64,000 bases of DNA from Shewanella sp. Isolate11 (GTDB lineage Bacteria; Pseudomonadota; Gammaproteobacteria; Enterobacterales; Shewanellaceae). Position 1 is the first letter of the stretch. Every line of letters starts with the position of its first letter. The stretch is from the NCBI RefSeq assembly GCF_022398315.1, contig NZ_JAKEVF010000001.1, forward strand, positions 915,397 through 979,396, in the 5' to 3' direction. The position numbers and the translations under genes were made by a program. Below are positions 26,258-37,391 of the stretch, piece by piece. The notes under the pieces were generated by a model. The model had not been told where the DNA came from and did no database searches. It saw only the letters and a program-made list of their open reading frames with translations.

Positions 26258-27004
26258 ATGAGCACAAACCCCAAACCTGCTTTTCGACGTATTCTTCTCA
26301 AATTGAGTGGCGAGGCCCTAATGGGCGAAGAGGGCTTTGGTATTGATCCAAAAGTACTTGACCGCATGGCACAAGAGATTAAAGAGCTGGTTGAGCTCGG
26401 TATTCAGGTTGGTGTTGTGATTGGCGGTGGTAACCTTTTCCGTGGTGAAGGGCTTGCAAAAGCGGGAATGAACCGTGTTGTGGGAGATCACATGGGCATG
26501 CTAGCAACAGTGATGAATGGCCTAGCGATGCGTGATGCATTACACCGCGCCTATGTTAATGCGCGTTTGATGTCAGCGATTCCACTTAAAGGTGTGTGTG
26601 ACGATTACAACTGGGCTGAAGCAATTAGTTTGTTGAAGTCGGGTCGAGTGGTTATTTTTGCTGCGGGTACAGGTAATCCCTTCTGTACTACTGATTCAGC
26701 AGCGTGTTTACGTGGGATTGAAATCGAAGCCGAAGTCGTACTGAAAGGTACTAAGGTCGATGGTGTTTATTCTGACGATCCAGTGAAAAACCCTGACGCA
26801 GTCAAATTTGACGAAATGGGTTATGGTGAAGTGTTAGAAAAAGAATTAAAAGTGATGGATCTTGCCGCCTTTACCATGGCGAGAGATCACGATATGCCTA
26901 TTTTAGTATTTAATATGAATAAACCAGGGGCGCTACGTCGTGTTATTATGGGCGACCATGAGGGCACTTTAATTAAGAGTAGCCGCGCGAAAACCGCCGA
27001 ATAA
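26258..27004 (+). CDS. pyrH: Uridylate kinase PyrH
   Basis: Phosphorylates UMP to UDP for pyrimidine nucleotide synthesis; hexameric and GTP-activated. 248 aa from ATG 26258, with AGGAA nine bases upstream. Family blocks are [63 protein letters not shown] and [11 protein letters not shown]. It keeps the conserved rpsB-tsf-pyrH-frr order. Confidence 0.98.
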   Translation: MSTNPKPAFRRILLKLSGEALMGEEGFGIDPKVLDRMAQEIKELVELGIQVGVVIGGGNLFRGEGLAKAGMNRVVGDHMGMLATVMNGLAMRDALHRAYVNARLMSAIPLKGVCDDYNWAEAISLLKSGRVVIFAAGTGNPFCTTDSAACLRGIEIEAEVVLKGTKVDGVYSDDPVKNPDAVKFDEMGYGEVLEKELKVMDLAAFTMARDHDMPILVFNMNKPGALRRVIMGDHEGTLIKSSRAKTAE

Positions 27005-27051
27005 ATTCGTTTTATACTAACAAAAATTAGTAACCCAAAAGGATATTAAAC

Positions 27052-27609
27052 GTGATTAACGAAATCAAACAAGATGCACAGAGCCGTATGGCTAAATGTG
27101 TTGAAGCGACAAAGAACCAAATGGCTAAAGTCCGCACTGGACGCGCTCACCCAAGTCTACTTGATTCAATTAAAGTGTCATATTACGGCTCTATGACTCC
27201 GCTTAAGCAAGTGGGTAACGTGTCTATTGAAGATTCAAGAACTCTTGCTGTAACTGTTTTCGATTCCACCCTAATCCCGGTAGTAGAAAAAGCGATCATG
27301 AGTTCTGACTTAGGTTTAAACCCTATGTCTGCGGGTACGACTATTCGTATTCCACTTCCAGCCTTGACCGAAGAGCGTCGTAAAGATCTAATTAAAGTGG
27401 TTCGTGCTGAAGCTGAAAATGGTCGTATCGCAGTACGTAACGTACGTCGTGACGCTAACTCTGACGTGAAAGCACTTGAGAAAGAAAAAGAGTGTACTGA
27501 AGACGATGTACGTCGCACTGAAGACGAAATCCAAAAGTTCACCGATGCGCATATTAAGCAAATTGATGAGATTTTGGCCGCTAAAGAAGCTGAGTTGATG
27601 GAAGTCTAA
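27052..27609 (+). CDS. frr: Ribosome recycling factor
   Basis: Works with EF-G to split post-termination ribosomes. 185 aa, standard length, from GTG 27052 with AAGGAT about nine bases upstream. Blocks [47 protein letters not shown] and [24 protein letters not shown] are diagnostic. Confidence 0.98.
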   Translation: MINEIKQDAQSRMAKCVEATKNQMAKVRTGRAHPSLLDSIKVSYYGSMTPLKQVGNVSIEDSRTLAVTVFDSTLIPVVEKAIMSSDLGLNPMSAGTTIRIPLPALTEERRKDLIKVVRAEAENGRIAVRNVRRDANSDVKALEKEKECTEDDVRRTEDEIQKFTDAHIKQIDEILAAKEAELMEV

Positions 27610-27635
27610 TCTGCTGTTTAGTGACTAGAGTTAAC

Positions 27636-27667
27636 ACGCCGTGTAGGGGTATACTACACGGCGTTTG
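27636..27667 (+). terminator. Terminator between frr and uppS
   Basis: A perfect 11-bp stem ACGCCGTGTAG/CTACACGGCGT with a 7-base loop, followed by TTGCTATTTT. The T-run is interrupted, so some transcription probably reads through into uppS. Confidence 0.75.
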
Positions 27668-27689
27668 CTATTTTAAAGGGTTGTAATAG

Positions 27690-28484
27690 ATGTCGATCGA
27701 ATCTCCATCTAGCACTGAGCTTTCAAACGAAGCACTTACAGAGCTAGTTAAACAGTCTATACCTAAGCATGTTGCTATCATTATGGATGGTAACGGGCGT
27801 TGGGCTCAGGCCCAGGGTAAGCCGCGTGTCTTAGGGCACAAGGCGGGCGTTAAGGCTGTGAGACGCGCCGTGAGTACTGCGAGAGAGATGGGAGTAGAGT
27901 CGTTGACACTGTTTGCCTTTTCAAGTGAGAACTGGCGTCGACCTGATAAAGAAGTCAGCCTGTTGATGGAGCTGTTTTTTACCGTTTTGCAGCGTGAGCT
28001 TAAGTTACTGCATAAAAACGGTGTCAGGCTTAATATCATAGGAGATATCAGCCGTTTTTCTGACAGATTGCAGAAGCAGATTGCTACCGCAATGGCCAAA
28101 ACAGCTGATAATAACGGTCTTATTTTAAATGTCGCAGCGAACTATGGTGGGCGCTGGGATATCATGCAAGCTGCACAGACGCTAGCACGAAAGGTTGAAT
28201 CTGGCGAAATGAGCAGCAGTCAGTTCACTGAAGAGGCGTTAAGCCAACATTTAAGCATGCAAAATCAGCCGGAAGTTGATTTAATGATCCGCACAGGTGG
28301 AGATTATCGCATAAGTAATTTCATTCTCTGGCAAGCTGCTTATGCGGAGTTAGTGTTTGCTGACGTCCTTTGGCCAGATTTTGATGAGCAATCCTTTAAA
28401 GATGCGATAGCCGTATTTGCTACTCGTCAGCGCCGTTTTGGTTTGACGGGTTCTCAAATTGAGACAATACAGGCAGAGCGATAA
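27690..28484 (+). CDS. uppS: Undecaprenyl diphosphate synthase (cis-prenyltransferase)
   Basis: Makes the C55 lipid carrier for peptidoglycan and surface polysaccharides from FPP and IPP. 264 aa. Blocks [14 protein letters not shown] with the catalytic Asp, [27 protein letters not shown], and [25 protein letters not shown] are diagnostic. First gene of the isoprenoid/phospholipid/envelope section of the operon. Confidence 0.98.
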   Translation: MSIESPSSTELSNEALTELVKQSIPKHVAIIMDGNGRWAQAQGKPRVLGHKAGVKAVRRAVSTAREMGVESLTLFAFSSENWRRPDKEVSLLMELFFTVLQRELKLLHKNGVRLNIIGDISRFSDRLQKQIATAMAKTADNNGLILNVAANYGGRWDIMQAAQTLARKVESGEMSSSQFTEEALSQHLSMQNQPEVDLMIRTGGDYRISNFILWQAAYAELVFADVLWPDFDEQSFKDAIAVFATRQRRFGLTGSQIETIQAER

Positions 28485-28505
28485 ATAGAATAAGAGGGAA
28501 AGTTT

Positions 28506-29363
28506 TTGCTAAAACATAGAATAATAACAGCAGTATGGTTAATCCCATTGGTTTTGGGAGCTATATTCTTTTTCCCTGTGGAGTATTTTTCATGGGCATT
28601 AGTGGCCGTGTTTTTAATTGCCGCAAAAGAGTGGGGACGCATTATAGATAAGCGTTGCAATGTCACTCAATGGAGCTTCACTTTCACCATAGGGATCTTG
28701 CTTGTCGCGTTAAATCTCTTAATCCCCAGTCATGACATCTGGTTTAAGGGTAGTTTACACCCCATCTATTTGGCGATCTTAATTATTGGAGCCTGTTGGT
28801 GGGCTATATCACTCCTTTTAGTCCTAACATTTCCTAAGAGTTCAGCGCTATGGGGTAAGAGCCATATGCTGAAGTCTATGTTTGGCCAACTGACCTTAAT
28901 CCCTTGTTTTACCGCTTTGATTGCGCTTAAGGCGCTGAGTAGTGAGATGACACCATTTTATGGTGGCGCATTGGTCTTCTTGGTGATGTTAACCGTATGG
29001 GCAACTGATTCAGGGGCTTATTTCGTCGGTAAGGCACTGGGTAAACATAAATTAATGCCTAACGTGAGTCCTGCAAAAACCATTGAAGGTCTACTCGGTG
29101 GGCTTGTGACTACTATGGTGGTGGTGGCGGGTGTCATGTATTGCTCGCCAGAGCAAGAACTGGGATTAGTCGTTGCAGTAACTCTATTTGTTGCATTGGT
29201 TTCTGCAGTGGGTGACCTGTCTGAAAGCATGTTTAAGCGTGTCGCCGAGATTAAAGATTCAGGTACCATTCTTCCTGGCCACGGTGGAGTGCTTGACCGT
29301 ATTGACAGCTTGACCGCTGCCTTACCCGTGTTCACGCTTATTTATATCGCATTTTGGATGTAA
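28506..29363 (+). CDS. cdsA: Phosphatidate cytidylyltransferase CdsA
   Basis: Inner-membrane enzyme that makes CDP-diacylglycerol for all phospholipids. 285 aa with about eight membrane segments. The C-terminal signature [21 protein letters not shown]...[13 protein letters not shown] carries the conserved Asp residues. The start is TTG 28506, with GAGGGAAAG seven bases upstream. Confidence 0.97.
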   Translation: MLKHRIITAVWLIPLVLGAIFFFPVEYFSWALVAVFLIAAKEWGRIIDKRCNVTQWSFTFTIGILLVALNLLIPSHDIWFKGSLHPIYLAILIIGACWWAISLLLVLTFPKSSALWGKSHMLKSMFGQLTLIPCFTALIALKALSSEMTPFYGGALVFLVMLTVWATDSGAYFVGKALGKHKLMPNVSPAKTIEGLLGGLVTTMVVVAGVMYCSPEQELGLVVAVTLFVALVSAVGDLSESMFKRVAEIKDSGTILPGHGGVLDRIDSLTAALPVFTLIYIAFWM

Positions 29364-29365
29364 CC

Positions 29366-30559
29366 ATGCAGAATATGGTGATTCTTGGTGCCACAGGCTC
29401 TATCGGTGCCAGTACCTTGAGTGTTATTGAACAAAACCCTGAGGCTTATTCGGTGCATACTTTAGTGGCGCACCGAAGTGTCGATAAGATGCTGGACTTG
29501 TGTATTAAATACAATCCGTCGATAGCCCATATGGTCGACCCTCAAGCTGCCGCCCAATTGCAACGTCGGTTGCCACCGCATTTGGCCATCGCTGTATCTT
29601 CAGGCGAAGATGAACTGGCAAGCATAGTGGCTTTGCCAGAGGTCGATACCGTGATGGCCGCCATTGTCGGCGCAGCAGGGTTACCTTCTACGCTGGCGGC
29701 GGTCAAAGCGGGTAAACGAGTGTTACTGGCTAATAAAGAGTCATTAGTGATGTCTGGTCGCTTGTTTATCGATGAGATGCAAAGTTCAGGCGCAACGGTA
29801 TTACCCGTAGACAGTGAACACAACGCCATTTTCCAATGTTTACCGCAACAGGTGCAGCAACAGATTGGCGCCTGTGAGTTAGAGCAAGCCGGTATCTCGC
29901 ATATTTTATTGACCGGCTCAGGCGGTCCATTTCTCAATACCGAACTGTCGCAGCTTTCTGGGATGACGCCCGATCAAGCTTGCAAGCATCCTAATTGGTC
30001 GATGGGACGTAAAATATCGGTTGATTCCGCTAGCATGATGAATAAAGGTCTCGAGTATATTGAGGCTCGCTGGTTGTTTAATGCCACCAAATCACAATTA
30101 AAAGTGGTGGTGCATCCGCAGAGTGTAATTCATTCTATGGTGCAGTATCTCGATGGTTCAGTATTGGCGCAAATGGGAAATCCGGATATGCGTACCCCAA
30201 TTGCTCATTGTATGGCCTATCCGCAAAGAATTTTCGCTGGGGTTGAACCTTTAGATTTTTTCAAAGTCGGACAATTAAGCTTTCTTGAACCTGATTTTGA
30301 TCGTTTCCCTTGTCTTGCACTGGCAATAGAAGCGTGTGAACAGGGACAAGAAGCGACGACGGTGCTTAATGCTGCTAACGAAATTTCAGTCGCAGCATTT
30401 CTAGACGGTAAAATCCGTTTCACCGATATCGCGAAAGTGAATGAACTGTGTTTAACCAAGGTGGCGAAACAGAGTCTGAACACTATCGAGGCTATTTTAG
30501 CCTTAGATAGCGAAACGCGTCGCATTGCAGCTGAGCAAATTAAACGAATTAAGCAGTAA
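29366..30559 (+). CDS. ispC: 1-deoxy-D-xylulose 5-phosphate reductoisomerase
   Basis: Second step of the MEP isoprenoid pathway, converting DXP to MEP with NADPH and a divalent metal. 397 aa from ATG 29366, two bases after the cdsA stop. The nucleotide-binding start [15 protein letters not shown], the metal site [18 protein letters not shown] and [22 protein letters not shown] are diagnostic. It supplies precursors for the UppS product in the same operon. Also called dxr. Confidence 0.98.
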   Translation: MQNMVILGATGSIGASTLSVIEQNPEAYSVHTLVAHRSVDKMLDLCIKYNPSIAHMVDPQAAAQLQRRLPPHLAIAVSSGEDELASIVALPEVDTVMAAIVGAAGLPSTLAAVKAGKRVLLANKESLVMSGRLFIDEMQSSGATVLPVDSEHNAIFQCLPQQVQQQIGACELEQAGISHILLTGSGGPFLNTELSQLSGMTPDQACKHPNWSMGRKISVDSASMMNKGLEYIEARWLFNATKSQLKVVVHPQSVIHSMVQYLDGSVLAQMGNPDMRTPIAHCMAYPQRIFAGVEPLDFFKVGQLSFLEPDFDRFPCLALAIEACEQGQEATTVLNAANEISVAAFLDGKIRFTDIAKVNELCLTKVAKQSLNTIEAILALDSETRRIAAEQIKRIKQ

Positions 30560-30571
30560 TAAAGGATTGTA

Positions 30572-31933
30572 ATGCTAGACTTTTTATGGAACCTCGGTTC
30601 CTTCGCCATTGCTTTAGGTGTGTTGATCACAGCGCATGAATATGGTCACTTTTGGGTCGCAAGACGCTGCGGTGTTAAAGTCGAGCGTTTTTCTATCGGC
30701 TTTGGTAAAGCCATTTGGCGTAAAGTGGGGGCCGATGGTACTGAATATGTGCTTGCGCTGATCCCTTTAGGCGGCTACGTCAAGATGCTCGATGAGCGGG
30801 TTGAGGACGTGCCTGAGGAGCTGAAATCTCAAGCCTTTAACCGCAAATCGGTATGGCAACGTATCGCGATTGTTGGTGCGGGGCCGATGGCAAATTTTAT
30901 CTTTGCTATTTTCGCCTTATACATCATGTATCTAATTGGTGTGCCTTCAATAAAGCCTGTTATCGAATCAACCCAAGACAACTCTCCCGCAGCCGTAATT
31001 CAAGTGAACAAGCCTATGCAAGTGATTGCGGTGGGTGAGCAGAGCGTGCGTAACTGGGAAGAGGTGACTTATGCTCTAGTGAGTCATATTGGTGATGAGC
31101 ATATCGATCTTACGCTGACACCGGTTGGCGGCGTTATGGGGGAGGAGCGTAGTTATCGCCTCGATACTCGTGCGTGGAAATTTGATCCTGAGAAGCAGTC
31201 ACCAATTACTTCATTAGGTCTAGATATTTATCGTCCTCAGATTATGCCTGAACTGGGTTTGGTCAGCGATGATGGTGCGGCTCATGCGGCTGGTATGCAA
31301 GTTGGAGATACCTTAGTGGCGGTCAATGGAGCCGATTACCAAGATTGGGATACTTTTGTTGAGCAGGTCAAAGGCTCAGCTGATAAACAGATGATGATCA
31401 CCGTGAGGCGTGCGGGCGAGCAGTTAAATTTAGCGGTGACACCTAAATCTCGTGTAACAGATAATGGACAAGTGGAGGGCGTTATAGGGGTTGCACCCAC
31501 ACAGGCTCCATGGCCTGAATCAATGCGACTACAAATGGAATACGGGTTAGGTGAATCTTTTATGGTTGCAGCGGATAAAACGTGGCAACTTGTGTCAGTC
31601 AGCATTAAGATGATCGGCAAATTATTTACTGGTGACGTTTCGGTAAAAAATCTCAGTGGGCCTATCTCAATAGCACAAGGTGCGGGAAGTAGTGCTAACT
31701 ATGGATTAGTTTATTTTTTAGGGTTCCTAGCATTAATTAGCGTTAACTTAGGCATTATTAACTTATTGCCTTTGCCAGTGCTGGATGGTGGGCATCTTTT
31801 ATATTACTTCGTCGAAGTGATCACAGGCAGGCCTGTACCAGAAAAGGTACAGGAAATTGGATTCAGATTTGGGGCAGCAGTGCTGCTAATGTTGATGAGT
31901 ATTGCGCTATTCAACGATTTTTCCCGACTCTGA
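30572..31933 (+). CDS. rseP: Site-2 intramembrane metalloprotease RseP
   Basis: Cleaves RseA in the membrane after DegS, releasing sigmaE in the envelope stress response. 453 aa. The zinc motif HEYGH is at residues 22-26 in the first membrane segment, and LPLPVLDGGHLLYY near the C-terminus holds the third ligand. Two PDZ domains lie between (about residues 110-300; the second begins near PELGLVSDDGAAHAAGMQVGD). Its place beside bamA and skp links envelope stress control to outer-membrane assembly. Confidence 0.97.
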   Translation: MLDFLWNLGSFAIALGVLITAHEYGHFWVARRCGVKVERFSIGFGKAIWRKVGADGTEYVLALIPLGGYVKMLDERVEDVPEELKSQAFNRKSVWQRIAIVGAGPMANFIFAIFALYIMYLIGVPSIKPVIESTQDNSPAAVIQVNKPMQVIAVGEQSVRNWEEVTYALVSHIGDEHIDLTLTPVGGVMGEERSYRLDTRAWKFDPEKQSPITSLGLDIYRPQIMPELGLVSDDGAAHAAGMQVGDTLVAVNGADYQDWDTFVEQVKGSADKQMMITVRRAGEQLNLAVTPKSRVTDNGQVEGVIGVAPTQAPWPESMRLQMEYGLGESFMVAADKTWQLVSVSIKMIGKLFTGDVSVKNLSGPISIAQGAGSSANYGLVYFLGFLALISVNLGIINLLPLPVLDGGHLLYYFVEVITGRPVPEKVQEIGFRFGAAVLLMLMSIALFNDFSRL

Positions 31934-31964
31934 GCAAGGACACACAAATAATAAGAAGTGCTCT

Positions 31965-34448
31965 ATGAGATTGAATAAAATTTTTGCCTCGATGTTATTG
32001 GTCGGTGCGTCTTTTTCAGGGAACGGTTGGGCAGAAACCTTCCAGCCTTTTGAGGTTACCGATATACAAGTGCAAGGTTTACAACGCGTTGCACTTGGTG
32101 CGGCACTGTTGAATTTACCTATTAAAGTCGGCGATACCATTGACGAAACTCGCTTGCAGCAAGCGATTAAGAGTTTATACACATCGACAAACTTCGAACA
32201 TATCGAAGTGAGTAGAGACGGCACTGTGTTAGTTGTGACGGTCAAAGAGCGTCCGACCATTAGTGTGGTTTCTTTCGAAGGCAACAAAGATATTAAAGAT
32301 GAGCAGCTACAAGAAAGTCTTGATGGTAGCGGCGTTAAAGCGGGTGAGTCATTAGACCGCACCATGCTTACTGGTATCGAAAAAAGTCTGCAAGACTTCT
32401 ATTATGGCGTAGGTAAATATGGCGCCAAAGTGGAAGCTCAAGTGATCAATTTGCCTCGTAATCGTGTGGAGCTTAAATTCAAGTTTACAGAAGGTTTAGC
32501 GGCTGAAATTCGTCAGATCAATGTCGTTGGTAATACGGTTTTCAGCGATTCTGAATTGATCGGTATGCTTGAACTGAAAGATTATGTGGCTTGGTGGGAT
32601 CTTTTTGGCGAGCGACGTTATCAAAAACAGAAGCTCGAAGCTGACTTAGAAACCATTAAAACCTTCTACCATAATCGGGGCTATATCCGTTTTGCTGTTA
32701 CCTCGACTCAGGTAGCGATGACCCCAGATCGTAAAGGACTTTATATCACCATCAATGTCAATGAAGGCGAACCCTATAAGGTTAAAGATATTAACTTGAC
32801 CGGTGACCTGATGGGCCGTGAAGAGGTGCTTGAGGCTATTTTACCGATGAAAGTCGGTGATACTTATAATGGGGCAGACGTAACCTTTACCGAAGAGATG
32901 TATGGTAAGTACTTAGGTCGTTTCGGTTATGCTTATCCTGAAGTAAAAACTTACCCTGAAATTGACGATGCGAACAAAGAGGTGACTCTCAACGTTAACA
33001 TTAAACCGGGTAAACGAGTGTATGTTCGCAGCATCAACTTTACCGGTAACCAAGTCACCAAAGATGAAGTTTTACGTCGTGAGCTACGTCAAATGGAAGG
33101 GGCATGGTTGAACTCGGCACAAGTTGAGCAATCAAAAGCGCGTCTTAACCGCCTTGGTTATTTTGAAACAGTTGATACTGAAACCGTTCAAGTTCCTGGT
33201 ACTGATGATTTAGTTGATGTTGCATTTAATGTGAAAGAGCAGCCATCGGGTTCATTTAACGCCGGTATCGGTTATGGTACCGAATCGGGACTGAGTCTGC
33301 AGTTTGGTGTACAGCAAAGTAACTTCTTAGGTACGGGTAATCAGGCGGGTATTAGCATGAATACTAACCGTTACTCTAAGAGTGTAAACATTTCATACAC
33401 AGACCCTTATTTTACCAAAGATGGCGTCAGCTTAGGTGGCAGCATTTTCTGGAACGAATTTGACGCTCATGAAGCTAACCTTGAGCGTTATAAGAACAGT
33501 TCTTACGGTATTGCGATAAACTCGGGCTTCCCGATCAACGAATATAACCGGATCAACGGTGGTTTAGGCTATCGTCATAACACGATTTCTGAGATTTCAG
33601 CTTACGAACAGGCGCTGCGCTTCTACAACATCTATCGTGACCCGAACGATCCAAATGCTGACTTGTCATTTGATAACTTCGAAGCCACCTTAGGTTGGTA
33701 TCGTAGTACCCTTAACCGAGGAACTTTCCCAACAGATGGTTCTTCACAGCGTTTAACGGGTAAGATGACGATTCCGGGCTCAGACCTGCAGTATTTTAAG
33801 ACTGACTTCAACACCAGTTTCTATTTCCCAATCACCCGCAGTCATAACTTTGTGATTTTGACTAAAGCACGATTAGGTTACGCGAACGGTTATGGTAAGT
33901 ATCATAATAACGAGCAGATCCTTCCGTTCTGGGAAAACTATTACTCAGGTGGTAGCAGCTCGTTACGTGGCTTTAAGTCAAACTCTGTTGGCCCACGTTC
34001 ATTCTATCTCTATCGCGGTAGTGAACCCTGTGCACCAGATATCTCAGGTGATTCTTGCACCTTGCCCGGCGATCCAAATCAGGTTAGTGTTAGTAGCGGA
34101 CGTTCAATCGGTGGTAACGCCATTGCAACGGCAAGTTTGGAGCTAATTGTACCGACGCCATTCCTGGATGAGGCTTATACAAATTCGGTTCGTACTAGTT
34201 TCTTCGTCGATGCGGGTAACGTATGGGACACCGAGTTTGATTATGATTCATATAAATTCCTTCCAGCAGAAGAATTTTATGAGTTAGACGATTACTCAGA
34301 CCCATCTCGTATTCGTGCTTCGGCTGGTATGAGCGTACAGTGGATATCGCCAATGGGTCCTATGGTATTTAGTCTTGCATGGCCGATTAAAGAATACGAA
34401 GATGACGATACTGAAATCTTCTCATTCAATATTGGTAAAACTTTCTAA
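31965..34448 (+). CDS. bamA: Outer-membrane protein assembly factor BamA
   Basis: Central beta-barrel of the BAM complex, inserting outer-membrane proteins. 827 aa from ATG 31965; the signal peptide is cleaved after GWA (residue 23). Five periplasmic POTRA domains fill about residues 25-420 (first starts FEVTDIQVQGLQRVALG). The C-terminal barrel ends in Phe (FSFNIGKTF), as BAM substrates require, and the lid-loop motif SSSLRGFKSN is present. An in-frame ATG at 31902 lies inside rseP and would spoil the signal peptide. Confidence 0.98.
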   Translation: MRLNKIFASMLLVGASFSGNGWAETFQPFEVTDIQVQGLQRVALGAALLNLPIKVGDTIDETRLQQAIKSLYTSTNFEHIEVSRDGTVLVVTVKERPTISVVSFEGNKDIKDEQLQESLDGSGVKAGESLDRTMLTGIEKSLQDFYYGVGKYGAKVEAQVINLPRNRVELKFKFTEGLAAEIRQINVVGNTVFSDSELIGMLELKDYVAWWDLFGERRYQKQKLEADLETIKTFYHNRGYIRFAVTSTQVAMTPDRKGLYITINVNEGEPYKVKDINLTGDLMGREEVLEAILPMKVGDTYNGADVTFTEEMYGKYLGRFGYAYPEVKTYPEIDDANKEVTLNVNIKPGKRVYVRSINFTGNQVTKDEVLRRELRQMEGAWLNSAQVEQSKARLNRLGYFETVDTETVQVPGTDDLVDVAFNVKEQPSGSFNAGIGYGTESGLSLQFGVQQSNFLGTGNQAGISMNTNRYSKSVNISYTDPYFTKDGVSLGGSIFWNEFDAHEANLERYKNSSYGIAINSGFPINEYNRINGGLGYRHNTISEISAYEQALRFYNIYRDPNDPNADLSFDNFEATLGWYRSTLNRGTFPTDGSSQRLTGKMTIPGSDLQYFKTDFNTSFYFPITRSHNFVILTKARLGYANGYGKYHNNEQILPFWENYYSGGSSSLRGFKSNSVGPRSFYLYRGSEPCAPDISGDSCTLPGDPNQVSVSSGRSIGGNAIATASLELIVPTPFLDEAYTNSVRTSFFVDAGNVWDTEFDYDSYKFLPAEEFYELDDYSDPSRIRASAGMSVQWISPMGPMVFSLAWPIKEYEDDDTEIFSFNIGKTF

Positions 34449-34510
34449 ACAAGAATTAATTTTAATAAAAAAAGATGCGGCAAGTTTTGCTGGCAATAAA
34501 GGAGTTTATT

Positions 34511-35011
34511 TTGAAAAAGATGTTTAATCGCGCAATGATGGTATTGGTTCTTCTAGGAGCACCAATTGCGGCACAAGCAGAAAAAATTGCCGTAGTGGAT
34601 ATGCAGTCTGTTTTCGAGCAGCTTCCACAGCGTGAAGAAGTAAGCAAAACACTTAAGGCTGAATTCGGTGACCGTGTTGCCGGCGTTCAAAAAATGCAAG
34701 ATGAATTGCGTGGCATGCTAGAAAAGCAGCAACGTGATGCAGCACTAATGAGTGAAAGCCAAAAAACTGAGATGGTTCGTAAGATGGAATCACTTAAGTC
34801 TGAACTTCAGTTGAAAGGTAAAGCACTCGATGAAGATATGCGTCGTCGTAACGGTGAAGAGCAAAACAAGCTGTTAGTTGAAGTTCAAAAAGCGATCAAT
34901 ACCATTGCTGAAAAAGAAAAGTATGATGTTGTATTGCAACGTGGCGCAGTGATTTATGTCAAGCCATCGGCTGATATCAGCAACAAGGTTGTTGAAGCCC
35001 TAAGCAAGTAA
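34511..35011 (+). CDS. skp: Periplasmic chaperone Skp/OmpH
   Basis: Trimeric chaperone that holds unfolded outer-membrane proteins on their way to BamA. About 166 aa from TTG 34511, with AAGGAG seven bases upstream. The signal peptide (NRAMMVLVLLGAPIAAQA) precedes EKIAVVDMQSVFEQLPQREEV and a long charged coiled coil, then DVVLQRGAVIYVKPSADIS. A frame extends upstream to an ATG at 34475 but lacks a site there. ATG 34520 is another option. Confidence 0.95.
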   Translation: MKKMFNRAMMVLVLLGAPIAAQAEKIAVVDMQSVFEQLPQREEVSKTLKAEFGDRVAGVQKMQDELRGMLEKQQRDAALMSESQKTEMVRKMESLKSELQLKGKALDEDMRRRNGEEQNKLLVEVQKAINTIAEKEKYDVVLQRGAVIYVKPSADISNKVVEALSK

Positions 35012-35024
35012 AGGGTCACATTTG

Positions 35025-36053
35025 ATGACAAAAAGCTACACATTAAAAGCGATTGCCACCCATTTAAATGCCTCAATCAAAGGCGACGACACGGTTGAAA
35101 TCAATCGTGTCGCTACCTTAGAAAAGGCACAAGCGGGTGAAATCGCTTTTTTAGCAAACAGTAAATATCAAAATCAGTTGGCAGGAACGCAGGCATCTGC
35201 TGTGTTACTTACACCTGAAATGGCAGAAACCTATTCAGGTAATGCCGTTGTACTTAACGATCCCTATGTCGGATTTGCTCGAATTGCTCAGTTACTCGAT
35301 ACCACACCAAAGGCAGCGCAATCAATCCATCCTAGTGCCGTTATCGACCCTAGTGCGCAATTAGGTGAAGGGGTTGCCATTGGTGCTAATGCCGTTATTG
35401 GTGCTAATGTAATAATTGGTGAGCAAGCTCAAATTGGAGCAGCTTGTGTGGTTGGCCAAGACTCAATTATCGGCTCTGGTACCATTTTATGGGCCAATGT
35501 CACCATCTATCATGATGTGCAGCTTGGACAAGACTGTATTGTTCATTCTGGGACAGTCATAGGCTCTGATGGTTTTGGCTATGCTAACGAACGCGGCCAG
35601 TGGATCAAGATCCCGCAAACTGGCGGTGTCCGTATCGGTAATCGAGTAGAAATTGGTGCTTGCACTTCTATTGACCGTGGTGCACTGGATCATACTGAAA
35701 TCCATGATGGTGTGATTATCGATAACCAAGTACAAATTGCCCATAACGTGATTGTGGGTGAAAATAGTGCGCTAGCTGGCAGTTCTACCTTTGCAGGCAG
35801 TGTAACTATAGGTAAATATTGTATTATTGGTGGTGGTTGTGCCATTGCGGGTCATCTTTCTATCGTCGATGGTACCCATATCTCAGGTTCTACAAACGTG
35901 ACGAGTGTTATCCGAGAGCCTGGTGTATACTCTTCGGCAACCGTTGCGATGGAAAATAAAGTTTGGCGCAAGAATACTGTTAGATTTAGACAACTTGATG
36001 AGTTGTTCCATCGCGTGAAAAAGCTTGAAAAAAACGTTAAATCAGATGATTAA
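35025..36053 (+). CDS. lpxD: UDP-3-O-(3-hydroxyacyl)glucosamine N-acyltransferase LpxD
   Basis: Third acylation step of lipid A synthesis. 342 aa. The N-terminal uridine-binding domain (EINRVATLEKAQAGEIAFLANSKY) is followed by many hexapeptide repeats of the left-handed beta helix, with the catalytic His in QIAHNVIVGENSALAG. The C-terminal helix (FRQLDELFHRVKKLEK) matches the ACP-binding extension. Confidence 0.98.
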   Translation: MTKSYTLKAIATHLNASIKGDDTVEINRVATLEKAQAGEIAFLANSKYQNQLAGTQASAVLLTPEMAETYSGNAVVLNDPYVGFARIAQLLDTTPKAAQSIHPSAVIDPSAQLGEGVAIGANAVIGANVIIGEQAQIGAACVVGQDSIIGSGTILWANVTIYHDVQLGQDCIVHSGTVIGSDGFGYANERGQWIKIPQTGGVRIGNRVEIGACTSIDRGALDHTEIHDGVIIDNQVQIAHNVIVGENSALAGSSTFAGSVTIGKYCIIGGGCAIAGHLSIVDGTHISGSTNVTSVIREPGVYSSATVAMENKVWRKNTVRFRQLDELFHRVKKLEKNVKSDD

Positions 36054-36081
36054 CTGCCTTGTGGCAGCTAAGGAAAGTTGA

Positions 36082-36543
36082 GTGTCAAATCAATTAAACA
36101 CAATGGATATCAAAGAGATCCTAAAGTTTTTACCCCATAGATATCCATTTCTATTGATCGATAGAGTCTTAGATTTTACTCCCGGTGAAACACTGCATGC
36201 GATCAAAAATGTCACGATAAATGAGCCTTTCTTCCAAGGTCATTTCCCTGTGGCTCCCGTGATGCCTGGTGTGTTAATCCTTGAAGCTATGGCTCAGGCG
36301 ACGGGTTTGTTAGCTTTCAAGACCATGAGTGATACGCCTTCTAGTGACGCACTCTACTATTTTGCTGGGATCGATAATGCCAGATTTAAGCGCGTTGTTG
36401 AGCCAGGTGATCAACTTCATTTTGAAGTAAAAATGATTAAAGAGCGCCGCGGAATCGGCGTGTTTACCGGTGAAGCAAGAGTCGATGGCGAACTGGTATG
36501 TTCTGCCGAAATCATGTGTGCCCGTAGAGAGATTAGCAAGTGA
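36082..36543 (+). CDS. fabZ: (3R)-hydroxyacyl-ACP dehydratase FabZ
   Basis: Dehydration step of fatty acid elongation. 153 aa from GTG 36082, with AAGGAAAG about seven bases upstream. The hot-dog fold catalytic His is in [13 protein letters not shown], and the Glu in [21 protein letters not shown]. Competes with LpxA for hydroxyacyl-ACP, so its place beside lpxA is functional. Overlaps lpxA by four bases (GTGA). Confidence 0.98.
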   Translation: MSNQLNTMDIKEILKFLPHRYPFLLIDRVLDFTPGETLHAIKNVTINEPFFQGHFPVAPVMPGVLILEAMAQATGLLAFKTMSDTPSSDALYYFAGIDNARFKRVVEPGDQLHFEVKMIKERRGIGVFTGEARVDGELVCSAEIMCARREISK

Positions 36544-37307
36544 TCGATAAGTTAGCCTACGTACATCCAGATGCCAAAATAGGTAACAATGTCACAATTG
36601 GACCTTGGACCTACATTGGCGCCGACGTTGAAATTGGTGACGATTGTCACCTAAGTTCACATGTTGTGGTGAAGGGTCCTACGGTAATAGGTAAGGGTAA
36701 CCGTATTTTCCAATTCGCCTCAGTGGGTGAAGATTGCCAAGATAAGAAATATGCGGGTGAACCGACCCGTCTTATCATAGGTGACAACAATGTGATCCGT
36801 GAGTCGGTGACCATTCACCGTGGTACCACTCAAGATAAGGGCGAAACCATAATCGGTTCTAACAACCTGTTTATGGCTTATGTGCATATTGCTCATGACT
36901 GCGTAGTGGGTAATAACGTGATTATGGCTAATAATGCCTCAATTGCGGGCCATGTGCATGTGGGGGACTGGGCAATTCTTGGTGGTATGACGGGAGTGCA
37001 TCAGTTCGTGCATATTGGTGCTCATGCTTTTACTGCTGGATATTCGTTGATCTTACAAGACGTGCCACCTTTTGTGATGGCATCGGGTCAGCCTGCGATT
37101 CCTCGTGGCTTAAACAGTGAAGGCTTAAAACGTCGTGGCTTCTCTAAAGAGAGCCAACTTGCGGTACGTCGTGCTTATAAGGCGTTGTACCGTAAAGGAC
37201 TCACCGTAGATGAAGCGGTGGCTGAATTGGCTGATGATATGCAAGATGAACAAGTGAAATTGCTTATCGACTTTGTGGTCAATTCCAGCCGAGGCATTAT
37301 TCGTTAA
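36540..37307 (+). CDS. lpxA: Acyl-ACP--UDP-N-acetylglucosamine O-acyltransferase LpxA
   Basis: First step of lipid A synthesis. 255 aa from GTG 36540. Hexapeptide repeats begin [14 protein letters not shown], with the catalytic His in [17 protein letters not shown] (about residue 120) and the C-terminal helical domain [15 protein letters not shown]. Length and motifs match E. coli LpxA. Confidence 0.98.
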   Translation: MIDKLAYVHPDAKIGNNVTIGPWTYIGADVEIGDDCHLSSHVVVKGPTVIGKGNRIFQFASVGEDCQDKKYAGEPTRLIIGDNNVIRESVTIHRGTTQDKGETIIGSNNLFMAYVHIAHDCVVGNNVIMANNASIAGHVHVGDWAILGGMTGVHQFVHIGAHAFTAGYSLILQDVPPFVMASGQPAIPRGLNSEGLKRRGFSKESQLAVRRAYKALYRKGLTVDEAVAELADDMQDEQVKLLIDFVVNSSRGIIR

Positions 37308-37326
37308 GTCTCTATTGGTCACAGAT

Positions 37327-37356
37327 TAAAAGCTCGTTTAGACGGGCTTTTTTTAT
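37327..37356 (+). terminator. Terminator between lpxA and lpxB
   Basis: AAAAGCTCGT-TTAG-ACGGGCTTTT (one G-T pair) followed by TTTTA, 20 bases past the lpxA stop. It would reduce but need not abolish transcription of lpxB. Confidence 0.75.
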
Positions 37357-37391
37357 GACAAGATATTAATTCAATCGTGCGGAAAATTCTG